Positions 1-8,178 of a stretch of DNA of 64,000 bases are shown one piece after another. The first letter of the stretch is position 1. Each line of letters begins with the position of its first letter. Under the pieces are notes generated by a model. That model did no database searches and was not told the origin of the DNA. It saw only the letters and a program-made list of their open reading frames with translations. The translations under genes and the position numbers were made by a program. The DNA is from Candidatus Peregrinibacteria bacterium (lineage in GTDB: Bacteria; Patescibacteriota; Gracilibacteria; UBA1369; LOWO2-01-FULL-3), in assembly GCA_018655275.1 (NCBI GenBank), contig JABIJZ010000004.1, positions 207,337 to 271,336 on the forward strand, read 5' to 3'.

Positions 1-50
1 GAAGCGCAGGCCTTCAGCTTGATGGACACTTACCCCTCCCCTTGAACTTC

Positions 51-79
51 TTGACTTTTCAGGGTTAATTTACTATATT
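51..79 (+). promoter_or_regulatory. Promoter of the infC-rpmI-rplT operon
   Basis: A -35 box TTGACT (51-56) and a -10 box TATATT (74-79) are separated by 17 bp, close to the sigma-70 consensus. Transcription would start near 86. This leaves a leader of about 40 nt that contains a small GC-rich stem around 82-105. The infC gene follows. The first 50 bases hold no gene that I can support. Confidence 0.7.
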
Positions 80-124
80 TCACCAGCGCTTTTGTGGCGT
101 GCCTATATTTATTAATTTTCCCAT

Positions 125-682
125 ATAGCTAAGAGACTTAGAAAAAACGAACAGATAAGGAGTCAAACAGTACGTTTGATAGATGAGAATGACGAACAGA
201 AGGGGATAATGGGATACAGCAAGGCGTTGGAGATGGCAAAAAATAGTGAGTTGGACTTGGTAGAGGTCGCTCCTAATGCCAACCCTCCCGTCTGTAAGAT
301 ACTAGATTATGGAAAATATCTTTATCACCAAGATAAAGTCGAGAGGAAACACAAAAAAGCACAGAAGAAAACAGAGGTAAAAGGCGTTCGGATTGGATTC
401 AAAACAGGCGAACACGACCTGGAGGTAAGAGAAAGACAAGCGAGGAAATTCTTGGAAGAGAGGAACATGGTGAAGGTTACGTTGCTGTTCAAAGGAAGGG
501 AAGTGGTTTATGCGGAGATGGCTAAAGAGAAGATGAATAAGTTTTATGAGAGATTGAGCGATTTATCTGACATGGAGCAGGCACCAAAAAGACAGGGAAA
601 CACATTACTAATGATATTAACACCTAAGAAAAATGAAGCAAAAGACACACAAGGGACTTCAGAAGAGAGTAAAGATTCGTAA
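125..682 (+). CDS. infC: Translation initiation factor IF-3, apparent AUA start
   Basis: IF-3 binds the 30S subunit and controls start-codon and initiator-tRNA selection. The frame reads NEQIR, then VRLIDEN, then VEVAPNANPPVCKILDYGKY, which are the IF-3 N-domain signatures. A C-terminal domain and a charged tail follow. The conserved NEQIR stretch lies upstream of every ATG, GTG or TTG in frame, and an in-frame TAA sits at 113-115. The only plausible start left is ATA at 125, giving MAKRLRKNEQIR and 185 residues. An AGGAG at 158-162 could serve a TTG at 176, but it encodes part of the conserved region, so I take it as coincidental. Rare start codons are known for infC (AUU in E. coli) and serve autoregulation. 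The 3' end overlaps rpmI by 50 nt. Confidence 0.85.
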   Translation: MAKRLRKNEQIRSQTVRLIDENDEQKGIMGYSKALEMAKNSELDLVEVAPNANPPVCKILDYGKYLYHQDKVERKHKKAQKKTEVKGVRIGFKTGEHDLEVRERQARKFLEERNMVKVTLLFKGREVVYAEMAKEKMNKFYERLSDLSDMEQAPKRQGNTLLMILTPKKNEAKDTQGTSEESKDS

Positions 683-824
683 AAGCGGAACTATTCGAGT
701 GCAGAAATCATGCAAAAACCATTTGCTTTCGAATAAGTCAAAAAGACAAAAGAAGAGCGGAAGCACTGGACTTGTTGTGAGCCCAGGACATTTGAAAGCT
801 GTGAAAAAGAAGCTTGGAATGTAG
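633..824 (+). CDS. rpmI: Ribosomal protein bL35
   Basis: Large-subunit protein of 63 residues, highly basic. It starts with MKQKTHKGLQKR, the bL35 signature (M-K-x-K-T-H-K), and continues through the family's basic core, KNHLLSNKS. The usual family length is about 65. No later ATG would keep the conserved KTHK, so the start at 633 inside infC is required. The gene therefore overlaps infC by 50 nt in a different frame and is probably translationally coupled to it. It lies in the classic infC-rpmI-rplT order. Confidence 0.9.
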   Translation: MKQKTHKGLQKRVKIRKSGTIRVQKSCKNHLLSNKSKRQKKSGSTGLVVSPGHLKAVKKKLGM

Positions 825-861
825 TTTGAATGTAATTTATAAGTCAATTAATTAATATAAC

Positions 862-1209
862 ATGACTCGAGTAAAAAGAGGTGTAACCACCCACCGTAGG
901 CACCAAAAAGTTCTCAAGGCAGCCAAAGGTTATAAAGGCGGTCGATCAAAATTGTATCGACGTGCCAAGAATGCTGTAGCGAAAGCTGGGCAGAATTCTT
1001 ATCGTGACCGCAAACTCAAGAAAAGAACTTTTAGAGGTCTTTGGATCGCTAGAATCAATGCCGCTTGTCGCGCAGAAGGAACAAGATATGGTCTATTCAT
1101 AGACGCTTGTTTCAAAAAGAACATCCAAATCAACAGGAAGATGTTGGCTGAATTGGCAGCAAATAATCCTGAGACATTCAAGGCTGTTCTTGACGAGGCA
1201 ATGAAGTAA
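862..1209 (+). CDS. rplT: Ribosomal protein bL20
   Basis: Large-subunit assembly protein of 115 residues, the normal length. The N-terminal region is long and basic (TRVKRGVTTHRRHQKVLKAA, then GYKGGRSKLYRRAKNAVAKA). The globular C-terminal domain contains LWIARINAACR and an NRKMLAELA stretch. It ends the infC operon, 37 nt after rpmI. In many bacteria L20 represses its own operon through the leader. No obvious Shine-Dalgarno precedes the ATG, only an AT-rich tract. Confidence 0.97.
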   Translation: MTRVKRGVTTHRRHQKVLKAAKGYKGGRSKLYRRAKNAVAKAGQNSYRDRKLKKRTFRGLWIARINAACRAEGTRYGLFIDACFKKNIQINRKMLAELAANNPETFKAVLDEAMK

Positions 1210-1249
1210 ATGGTAACGTGCTCTCCTGTTAATTTAACCTGTTTTTTGT

Positions 1250-1444
1250 ATGGGCGAAGTTGAAAAAGGAGCTGTACTTTATGTTTCTCAGGCTGAGATA
1301 GACCAAGCGGAGATTGACTGGAGGGCAGGAAAAACCCCTAAAGGTTGGTGTGATATCGGCCCTGTCAAGAATGGGGTTGTTGTTCCTTGGACCAGAGAGG
1401 AAACCGCTCAACAAATAAAGGCATTTTCTAAATTGACCCACTAG
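1250..1444 (+). CDS. Small hypothetical protein
   Basis: A 64-residue open frame beginning MGEVEKGAVLYVSQ, with a short internal duplication (AEIDQ-AEIDW) and a compact C-terminal half (GKTPKGWCDIGPVKNGVVVPW). I do not recognise a family. It lies 40 nt after rplT in the same direction and ends 4 nt into the convergent acylphosphatase gene. The acidic, structured-looking composition favours a real gene over chance, but it could be spurious. Confidence 0.5.
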   Translation: MGEVEKGAVLYVSQAEIDQAEIDWRAGKTPKGWCDIGPVKNGVVVPWTREETAQQIKAFSKLTH

Positions 1445-1710
1445 CCAATCCTCAATTCTTCGAATACTGGGCCGGGTTTTTGGCCAGACATTTCGACGAT
1501 TTTTGGTTCTGATGATGGCGAGCCTTGGTAGCACCACTTTTTGAATTCGTTCAGGTCGTCGGAAGCGCCTTGTAAGGTCGCTTCGACGCTGCCGTCGGGC
1601 ATGTTCAAAATCTGACCTCGTAACCCGAGAGAGGCCGCTTTGTCGCGAGCGTGAGCCCTATACCAAACACCCTGCACTTTCCCTGTGATTTTGAAGTGGG
1701 CTTGGTTCAT
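1441..1710 (-). CDS. acyP: Acylphosphatase
   Basis: Small enzyme that hydrolyses acyl phosphates. The 89 residues match the usual size of about 90. The GKVQGVWYRAHAR loop carries the catalytic Arg, and NMPDGSVEATLQG supplies the catalytic Asn and the V-E-A strand. The C-terminus holds the typical substrate-side strand (EELRIG). It is 13 nt downstream of the cyclophilin gene on the same strand and may be co-transcribed with it. Confidence 0.93.
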   Translation of the reverse strand: MNQAHFKITGKVQGVWYRAHARDKAASLGLRGQILNMPDGSVEATLQGASDDLNEFKKWCYQGSPSSEPKIVEMSGQKPGPVFEELRIG

Positions 1711-1723
1711 TTGTGAGCGGGGT

Positions 1724-2311
1724 TTATTCGAACTCCACTACCTCGGCTTTTTCTACAACTACGTCTTCTTTTGGCTTGTCCATGGCGTCTGTTTCAACCT
1801 TTGTTATCTTCTCAACTACGTCCATACCTTCGAAGACTTGTCCGAAGACTGTGTATTGCCCGTCCAACATATGAGTGCCGTTTTCTGGGGTGACGATGTA
1901 GAATTGGCTTCCGTTTGAGTTTATGTCGTTGCCACGCCTGGCCATTGCGACTGCTCCGTACACGTGCTTGAGTTCGTCGTCCACTTCTAGTCCGATGTAT
2001 GTGCCTGGGCCTTTGTAGCTGTGTCCACCTGTTCCGTTGTGTTGGGTGAAGTCTCCGCCCTGGATCACGAAACCCGGTACGATTCTGTGGAAGACTGTTT
2101 TGTCGTACTTTCCGGTTTCCGCAAGAGTGAGGAAGTTCCGTGTTGATTCTGGAGCCTTGTCCTCGAAGAATTTCATTTTAATTACTCCGTGGTTTGTAGT
2201 TAGCACTGCGATTTTTTCTCCTTTTTCTGGCATGTCAGTTTGATTAAATGGTTGGCCGCATGCTGTTAGCAATAGCGGGATTGCAAGTAAAATTGCGAGT
2301 AGTTTTTTCAT
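1724..2311 (-). CDS. Cyclophilin-type peptidyl-prolyl isomerase, lipoprotein
   Basis: Prolyl isomerase of 195 residues that assists folding of exported proteins. The N-terminus MKKLLAILLAIPLLLTAC is a lipoprotein signal with lipobox LTAC, so the mature protein should be lipid-anchored on the outer face of the membrane. The cyclophilin core shows TVFHRIVPGFVIQGGD, GSQFYIVT and a VFGQVFEGMDVVEKI end, with the catalytic Arg in FHRI and the substrate-pocket Gln in FVIQGGD. The upstream side faces the divergent Mur ligase gene across a palindromic repeat. Confidence 0.93.
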   Translation of the reverse strand: MKKLLAILLAIPLLLTACGQPFNQTDMPEKGEKIAVLTTNHGVIKMKFFEDKAPESTRNFLTLAETGKYDKTVFHRIVPGFVIQGGDFTQHNGTGGHSYKGPGTYIGLEVDDELKHVYGAVAMARRGNDINSNGSQFYIVTPENGTHMLDGQYTVFGQVFEGMDVVEKITKVETDAMDKPKEDVVVEKAEVVEFE

Positions 2312-2386
2312 AGGGTGAGGGTTTAAGATTTGGATTGAGGTCCGAAGCCTAGTTTAGTGATTTTGGTGGAGATTTCAAGGGGGAAC

Positions 2387-2464
2387 CTCCCGGAAGTGTG
2401 GTGTTTTTGGGGGACTTCCGGGGTGAACTCCCGGAAGTGGGGTGTTTTGGGGGGACTTCCGGGA
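2387..2464 (+). repeat. Palindromic repeat family A, copy 1 (tandem pair)
   Basis: Two hairpin units. Unit 1 has arms TCCCGGAAGT (2388-2397) and ACTTCCGGG (2414-2422). Unit 2 has arms TCCCGGAAGT (2429-2438) and ACTTCCGGGA (2455-2464). The period is 41 bp, and the loops are G/T-rich (GGGGTGTTTTGGGG type). The same paired arrangement recurs inside two genes at 27594-27670 and 47214-47290, in the same orientation on the plus strand. This copy lies between divergent genes. An open frame runs through it into the Mur ligase, but I do not think it is translated. Confidence 0.92.
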
Positions 2465-2533
2465 ATCAACTTAGGGCCCTGGGCCTTATCTGTATTGCTC
2501 CTGTTGGCGCTATATGCTAGTATTTCGCCGCTT

Positions 2534-3811
2534 ATGAAAAACATGTTTAAAAATATCGTACTCTTTTTGCTCAAAAGATTCGCTAAAAGGCGGATGAAGA
2601 AGTTCAAAGGAAAAGTGATCTGTGTAACTGGGTCTGTGGGTAAAACAAGTATCAAGGAAGCTATCTATACTGTTCTGAATTCGAAATTCAGGGTTATGAA
2701 GAATCCGGGGAATATGAACACCGAATTCGGGTTGCCGTTGACGATTTTGAAGATGGAGAGTGGGTATAGTAGTGCGGTGAAATGGTCTTACCTTTTGTTG
2801 AAGGGGTTTTATAAATCTTTTAGGCCGATGTATGGTGAAGTTTTGGTTGTGGAAACTGGTGTTGATAAACCTGGAGATATGGATGTTCTTTTGTCTATTG
2901 TGAAGCCTGATGTGGCCGTTATGAATTTGGTTGCGCCTGTGCATCTAGATGAGGGGCAGTTCTCGACTCTTGATGAAATTTTTGAAGAAAAATCTAAATT
3001 GGTGAAAGCTTTGAATGAAGATGGCTTCGCCGTTTTGAATGTCGACGACGAAAGAGTAAAAAAATTGACTGGAGGTCGAGCAAAAGGAAAAACCCACACT
3101 TTCGGCGAAAATCCTGAGGCTATGTATAAAGCCACTTCTATCGAAGAAACTTTGGAAGGCACTTCATTCAACCTAAGCGCGGAAGGACGCAGGATCGAAG
3201 CTCAGATCCCTGTACTTGGAGCACATAGCGTGCCTGTGTTGTTGCCGGCGATCGTGTGTGGACGGATCATGGGAATGACTTTGGAAGAAACTTTGGAGGC
3301 TGCCAAGAGAATGGCTTTGCCGCCTGGCAGATTGAACCTAATAGAATGTGCTGTGGAGGGCGCTGTTGTTGTGGATAGTTCTTACAACTCTTCTCCGAAA
3401 TCTTGCGTGGCTTCTTTGAAAACTTTATCGAATCTTAAGCCGCGTTCTGGCGGAAGGAAAATAGCTATATTGGGAAACATGAATGAATTGGGTGAGAATG
3501 CGGAGAGACTCCACAAAGAAGTTGGGGCGCACATACCTGATAGCTGTGATATTTTGGTAACTGTAGGGAAGATGGCTAAGCATTTTGCAGAAATCGCAGA
3601 AGACAAAGGAATGAAAAAAATCTTTCAGTATACAAATACTCAGGAATGTATAGCTGAGTTTAAAGACAAAATTCAGGAAAATGATATAATTCTCGTGAAA
3701 GGTTCGCAGAACAATGTCAGGCTGGAACGGTTCGTGAAAGAGGTGATGAAATATCCTGAGCAAGCAAGTGACCTTTTGGTTAGGCAGGGCAAACATTGGC
3801 AGAAATTTTAA
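2534..3811 (+). CDS. Mur ligase family protein (MurF-like)
   Basis: ATP-dependent amide ligase of the Mur family, probably in peptidoglycan precursor synthesis. The P-loop is VTGSVGKTS, near residue 30. The central domain has the catalytic region of the family (NMNTEFGLPLTIL, then ETGVDKPGDM and a VAPVHLDEG stretch). The C-terminal ligase domain has VVDSSYNSSPKSCVASL and LGNMNELGE. At 425 residues it lacks the roughly 80-100 residue N-terminal UDP-binding domain of standard MurF. The frame is open upstream to 2357 through the palindromic repeat and a hydrophobic stretch. I start it at ATG 2534 because the upstream part is repeat DNA, but a start nearer 2495 that adds a membrane segment cannot be excluded. 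It heads the holB-ricT-TPR operon. Confidence 0.85.
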   Translation: MKNMFKNIVLFLLKRFAKRRMKKFKGKVICVTGSVGKTSIKEAIYTVLNSKFRVMKNPGNMNTEFGLPLTILKMESGYSSAVKWSYLLLKGFYKSFRPMYGEVLVVETGVDKPGDMDVLLSIVKPDVAVMNLVAPVHLDEGQFSTLDEIFEEKSKLVKALNEDGFAVLNVDDERVKKLTGGRAKGKTHTFGENPEAMYKATSIEETLEGTSFNLSAEGRRIEAQIPVLGAHSVPVLLPAIVCGRIMGMTLEETLEAAKRMALPPGRLNLIECAVEGAVVVDSSYNSSPKSCVASLKTLSNLKPRSGGRKIAILGNMNELGENAERLHKEVGAHIPDSCDILVTVGKMAKHFAEIAEDKGMKKIFQYTNTQECIAEFKDKIQENDIILVKGSQNNVRLERFVKEVMKYPEQASDLLVRQGKHWQKF

Positions 3812-3815
3812 TACA

Positions 3816-4712
3816 ATGATTTATAATTGGAATATTATTGGCCACGAAAAGCAGCTAAAGATGCTTGAGGGGGACATTGCTAGCGGGAATTTGGCGCATG
3901 CTTATTTGCTTTGTGGACCTAGCCATGTGGGGAAATACACTGTTGCAAAAAAACTTGCACACACATTGCAATGTCCGAATAATTTTTGCGGGAAGTGCGC
4001 GACTTGCACACAGGTCCGAAAAGGTTCGCACATCGACACAATGGAGTACCCAAACAACCGCGAATCTATCAAGATCGAACAGGTCAGGGAGGTCGTTGCC
4101 AGATCCACGATGAGCGGGCAAAGTGCGTATAAGGTTGTGTTGCTTCAGAGTATAGAGCGGATGACGCCGGAAGCTGCGAATTGTTTTTTGAAGACTTTGG
4201 AAGAACCGCCTGCGAAAACTGTTTTCATCATGACGACTAGCCATGTCCGAGAGATTTTGCCAACTATTGTTTCGAGATCACGTATCATGAGGTTTCATTT
4301 GTTTTCGATTGAGTATTTGACGAAGGTTTTGCGTGAACAATTTCCGGACAGTGATCCTGAGGAGATAGACAATGTGGCAAAACTTTCTTTGGGGAAAACA
4401 GGGAAAGCTTTGGACCTAATGAATGAGCCGGATAAGCTGGCCTACAACCTAAAACTGTATAAAGACGTTTTGTATTTGCTGGATACGGACAACATCGTTG
4501 AGAGATTCCGATACGTGGAAGGGCTTATGGAAGACGATCGCAAGAGGCGCGATTTTTTGAATGTAATGCTGCATGTCTTGCGAAATAAGCTTCTTGTTGA
4601 CGGCTCTGATCGGTTTATTAGATTGATTTCTAATGTTGAAAATGCTAAGAGTTTCTTGAAGCAAAATGTAAATACCCGTTTGGTTTTAGAAAATTTAATG
4701 TTTATGAATTAA
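3816..4712 (+). CDS. holB: DNA polymerase III delta-prime subunit
   Basis: Clamp-loader subunit that helps place the beta clamp on DNA. The 298 residues begin MIYNWNIIGHEKQ, 4 nt after the Mur ligase stop. An earlier in-frame start would overlap that gene. The Walker A-like loop is GPSHVGKYT. A zinc site follows (CPNNFCGKCATC), then LLQSIERMTPEAANCFLKTLEEPP and the SRSR segment (clamp-loader SRC region). The short C-terminal domain fits delta-prime rather than gamma/tau. Pairing with ricT just downstream matches the holB-yaaT order in Firmicutes. Confidence 0.92.
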   Translation: MIYNWNIIGHEKQLKMLEGDIASGNLAHAYLLCGPSHVGKYTVAKKLAHTLQCPNNFCGKCATCTQVRKGSHIDTMEYPNNRESIKIEQVREVVARSTMSGQSAYKVVLLQSIERMTPEAANCFLKTLEEPPAKTVFIMTTSHVREILPTIVSRSRIMRFHLFSIEYLTKVLREQFPDSDPEEIDNVAKLSLGKTGKALDLMNEPDKLAYNLKLYKDVLYLLDTDNIVERFRYVEGLMEDDRKRRDFLNVMLHVLRNKLLVDGSDRFIRLISNVENAKSFLKQNVNTRLVLENLMFMN

Positions 4713-4713
4713 T

Positions 4714-5583
4714 ATGATTTTAGGAATTTTTGATTTTTATGACTTGGAATTGGTCGAAGCTCTCTGCGAAGAATCTTCGGATCTTGTCGAAGGAGAGATG
4801 GTTGTGTTCAAGAATGCCGATGGGGCTGAAGAGGTTGGGAAGATTTCTTACATCTCTACTGGCGAGCTTGATAAAGAGAAATCTAAAGGCGGGTGCAAAC
4901 TTTTGAGAAGAGCTACTGCCCATGATTTGCAGAAATTTGAAACCAATAAAGGGCGAGGAGAAACTGCCGTTCAGACTTGTAAGGAATTGTCCGTCCGATA
5001 TGAATTGGATATGCAGCCTTTTTATGCGATTTATTCTTTTGATGGTTTGCGAGTGAATATTGTTTTTACTGCTGAAGACCGAGTTGATTTTCGAGAATTG
5101 GTTAAAGATTTAGCGAAATCGTTGCAAAAACAAATCCACCTGAAACAGATCGGACCTAGAGATAAAGCTCGAATTACTGATGGATTCGGAAAATGCGGAA
5201 GACGATTTTGTTGCAAAGGGTTCTTGCCTAAGCTCGAAAGTATTTCGATGGACATGGTTCGAGTTCAGTCTTTGGAAGGGAAGGGGAGCAGCAAACTTTC
5301 TGGAGCTTGTGGGAAACTTTTGTGTTGTTTGAAATATGAAGTTGGTGCGTATAGCGAATTGAAGGACAAACTTCCTCCCCCTGGAAGTAGGGTTAAATTG
5401 AAAAAACCTGTTTTGGGAACTCATGACGAGGGGATTGTCACATCGTTGGATATTTTGAACCAAAGAATGAAGATCAGCACTGGGAACAGGGAATTGGTCG
5501 TGGTTGACCTAGCGGATGTGGCCAAGGTTTTGGCCAAACCTGTGCGAACTGCACCAAGAATTAATAATTCTCCGGACAAATGA
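4714..5583 (+). CDS. ricT: PSP1-domain protein RicT/YaaT
   Basis: The 289-residue protein has a PSP1 domain (ITDGFGKCGRRFCCKGFLP, SGACGKLLCCLKYE). In Bacillus the relative (YaaT/RicT) is an Fe-S-containing member of the Y-complex, which assists RNase Y-dependent RNA maturation. RNase Y is encoded about 3 kb away. The Cys clusters CGRRFCC and CGKLLCC are intact. It begins 1 nt after holB and overlaps the next gene at ATGA (5580-5583), showing that TGA is a stop here and that the genes are translationally coupled. Confidence 0.9.
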   Translation: MILGIFDFYDLELVEALCEESSDLVEGEMVVFKNADGAEEVGKISYISTGELDKEKSKGGCKLLRRATAHDLQKFETNKGRGETAVQTCKELSVRYELDMQPFYAIYSFDGLRVNIVFTAEDRVDFRELVKDLAKSLQKQIHLKQIGPRDKARITDGFGKCGRRFCCKGFLPKLESISMDMVRVQSLEGKGSSKLSGACGKLLCCLKYEVGAYSELKDKLPPPGSRVKLKKPVLGTHDEGIVTSLDILNQRMKISTGNRELVVVDLADVAKVLAKPVRTAPRINNSPDK

Positions 5584-6353
5584 TTACATACTTGATTATC
5601 TTTCTGAGTATTTTGGGATTGCTTACTATTTTTGGACGTAGGTGTGTTTTGACACTTAAACGAAAAGTTGAGGTGGACGAAACACCTGTTGTTGAAGAGA
5701 AGGAAGAGAAGACGAAAGCGAAAAGGTTTTCTTCGGATGAGAAGAAAAATTTGGAAAAGTTTTATAACAGGTCTCTGGCTTTGATTAAGAAAAATGAGCC
5801 GAAAGAGGCTGTGAAGGTTTTGGTGCAAGCGTTAGCAATCAATCCGGATTTTCAAGATGGACTGAAGGAGCTTGGGAAATTGTACTTGGATCAGAAATTG
5901 TGGGGGAAGGCTGCGGCTGTTTACAAGAGCTTGGTTGAACTGACCGAGGATCCTGTTGATTATAGTCATTTGGGCGCGGCGTCTTATAACGCTGGGGACC
6001 TTAAAGAGGCTGCGACTGCGTATCAAAATTCTATAAGTTTGGACCCTAAACGTCCTCAGCGGTATCTGAGCCTAGGGCAAGTGTACAGAGACATGGAGAA
6101 AAGTCAGTTGGCGTTGATTGCATTCAACAAAGCTGTTGAATTGGACAAAGAGAATGTGGATTATTTGCTGCTTTGCGCTGACACACAAATGGATCTTGGG
6201 AATTCTGCGGATGCTGAGCTTGTTTTGAAAAGAGTCTTGGAGCTTGCGCCGACTAGCAAGCTGGCGAAGGAAATGATTAAAACTATTGAGGAGCTTCGTA
6301 AAGATGAGCCGGCTCCTAAGCCGAAGAAGCGTGCGAAGAAGTCTGAGAAATAA
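5580..6353 (+). CDS. Membrane-anchored TPR protein
   Basis: The 257 residues start with one transmembrane helix (ITYLIIFLSILGLLTIF). An acidic/basic linker follows (residues 28-65), then about four tetratricopeptide repeats (for example AVKVLVQALAINPDFQDGL, AATAYQNSISLDPKRPQ, ALIAFNKAVELDKEN). The tail is Lys-rich. TPR domains mediate protein-protein contacts, so this is likely a membrane-tethered scaffold. It is the last gene of the murF-like/holB/ricT operon and faces the convergent VanW gene 1 nt away. Confidence 0.85.
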   Translation: MITYLIIFLSILGLLTIFGRRCVLTLKRKVEVDETPVVEEKEEKTKAKRFSSDEKKNLEKFYNRSLALIKKNEPKEAVKVLVQALAINPDFQDGLKELGKLYLDQKLWGKAAAVYKSLVELTEDPVDYSHLGAASYNAGDLKEAATAYQNSISLDPKRPQRYLSLGQVYRDMEKSQLALIAFNKAVELDKENVDYLLLCADTQMDLGNSADAELVLKRVLELAPTSKLAKEMIKTIEELRKDEPAPKPKKRAKKSEK

Positions 6354-6354
6354 A

Positions 6355-8178
6355 TTATTCTTCTGTTGGGCCCGTCAGGAATTTCGCTGGGATTGCTTTG
6401 TAATGGGAGAAGATTTCTTCTTTGACAGGGTCTTCGTCTTCTCTTGTGATTGTCCTGTGCCAAAGTGCGTCGAAGCCTGTGTGATTCTGTTCGACTTGTT
6501 TGGTTTCGCCAGGGGCGAGATCTGCTGAAGGGATGTATAGCGGCGTCGCTGGAGGACTTTTGTAGTTAGAGAAGTGTGGACCTTCTAATTCTACTTTTCT
6601 GCCGTCTGAGGTGCCGTAGAATTTGAAATATGCGTGCAGGCCATCGGTATATGCTTGGATGAGAATGTGGCCTGGAGTGTCGTTTGTGAATTTCAGGTCT
6701 TGTCCCCCAATATATATTGTTGCGTCAAGCCCGTAACCTAGCAACTGAGAGTAATATGAAACCGCATATGAGTGAGATCTTCTAGCTGTGATAGGAAGTC
6801 CTGAGAATATTGCCGCCCTGTAGGCGGTAGTTGACACCTGACAAAGTCCACCACCATACTCGGGAATTGTTCCGGCGTTTGTTATGACTAGTTCTTTTTT
6901 GTAGCCGGTTGTCCCATCTACCCTGCCCAAATTGGTGTTGAAAGAAAACTCTTCGCCTGGGGGGATCAAGGTGCCGTTGAAATTATCCATACCTACGCTA
7001 ATATTGTGTATCCTGTTTCGCGTCGATCCGTAGAATGTTGTGTGGCCTGTGCCTATCAATTCGTGAACACCCAGCTCCTGAATTTCGTTTGAGATGGTGA
7101 TAGGAGCGGGGATGTCTTTTGTCACTATTTCTATCTCTCCGACTTCTTCGTTGATTGCGAGCTCTAATGCTTTTTTCAAATCGGTTCTTTGGATTCTGAC
7201 TCCGTCTATGCCTCTGCCGTCCACGACAACGCCGTCTTCATTTTTGTAGATAGAAACTGGTTCAACCTCTACCTCTATGGTTTCTTTAAGTTGCTCGTCT
7301 ATATATTCATTAACCTCGTCTGTGTCTATGCCCAACAAAATCACTTTGGCTGAATTCTCGTAACTTTCCGGAACGTACTTATTTTCCAGAAGAACCTCTA
7401 GGTTTAGAACTGGCAGTGAAGCCTCGACAACCTCTCTGAATGAAATCCAGCCAAGATGGTCTTTCAATGAAAAGTACCAGGTCTTGTTGTCCCATTTGAT
7501 TGAGATTTGATTTCGAATTTTACGTTTTATTTCTGCTTCTTGTTTCTGAAGATCCTCTTTTGTTATTACTGGTACGATGTCTACTAATTCCAACTGGAAA
7601 GATCTCGGCTCCAGGCTTGAAACAGAGTTTTTTATTTCTTTTATTAGTTTTTCGTAATTGGGAAGTTGCCCGGACTTCTCTTCTATTATTGTGAGGCCCT
7701 GGCTGTTTATCACAAAGTGCGCGTTGCCTGGGGCAAGATTTTCTAATTCGAGTGCTTTGTTAAGTTTTTCGATGAGGATTTCTGGGTCGAATATATACAA
7801 AACGTCTGTTGAAGCGTCAGTTTCTTTGCCCTGGAGGCTCTGGGTGATTGTTTGTTTTTTGAGGTCAATCCTTTTGATTGTCGTTATCGTGTCTTTCAGG
7901 AGGATTTGTATTCCGAGGTCTTGAGGGGTGAGCTGGATTTGCTTGTCACCGGTCGTGAATAATATGGGCATGTTGAGGAACATGGTCTCTTTTGTCTGGA
8001 GGGCCTTCAACGCTTCTTCGGGTGTATGGTAACTAAGGTCTAGGTTTGCAACAATTGTTCCCGCAGGAAGTTTCCCATGCAGGTAAATTTTTGCACCCAC
8101 CAAAGCCCCCACCAATACCAAGCCTATCGCTATACCTATGGCTAAACCTTTTATCGTGCTTTTGGTTTTTTTTGCCAT
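6355..8178 (-). CDS. VanW-family protein with peptidoglycan-binding-like domains
   Basis: Envelope protein of 607 residues. An N-terminal membrane anchor (residues 10-30, GLAIGIAIGLVLVGALVGA) is followed by two copies of the domain often annotated as putative peptidoglycan binding type 4 (about 60-360). A VanW domain follows at about 385-520, with NTNLGRVDGTTGYKKE and GGGLCQVSTTAYRAAIFSGLP. The tail is probably a beta-sandwich. The function of VanW is unknown, although it is linked to glycopeptide-resistance clusters and the cell wall. The start overlaps the YtxH-like gene by 28 nt, suggesting coupled translation. Confidence 0.88.
   Translation of the reverse strand: MAKKTKSTIKGLAIGIAIGLVLVGALVGAKIYLHGKLPAGTIVANLDLSYHTPEEALKALQTKETMFLNMPILFTTGDKQIQLTPQDLGIQILLKDTITTIKRIDLKKQTITQSLQGKETDASTDVLYIFDPEILIEKLNKALELENLAPGNAHFVINSQGLTIIEEKSGQLPNYEKLIKEIKNSVSSLEPRSFQLELVDIVPVITKEDLQKQEAEIKRKIRNQISIKWDNKTWYFSLKDHLGWISFREVVEASLPVLNLEVLLENKYVPESYENSAKVILLGIDTDEVNEYIDEQLKETIEVEVEPVSIYKNEDGVVVDGRGIDGVRIQRTDLKKALELAINEEVGEIEIVTKDIPAPITISNEIQELGVHELIGTGHTTFYGSTRNRIHNISVGMDNFNGTLIPPGEEFSFNTNLGRVDGTTGYKKELVITNAGTIPEYGGGLCQVSTTAYRAAIFSGLPITARRSHSYAVSYYSQLLGYGLDATIYIGGQDLKFTNDTPGHILIQAYTDGLHAYFKFYGTSDGRKVELEGPHFSNYKSPPATPLYIPSADLAPGETKQVEQNHTGFDALWHRTITREDEDPVKEEIFSHYKAIPAKFLTGPTEE

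Noticed and set aside
2357..2533. N-terminal extension of the Mur ligase reading through the palindromic repeat
   Set aside because: The extension is repeat DNA and a promoter-like AT stretch. It matches no Mur domain, so I used the ATG at 2534 and noted the uncertainty.
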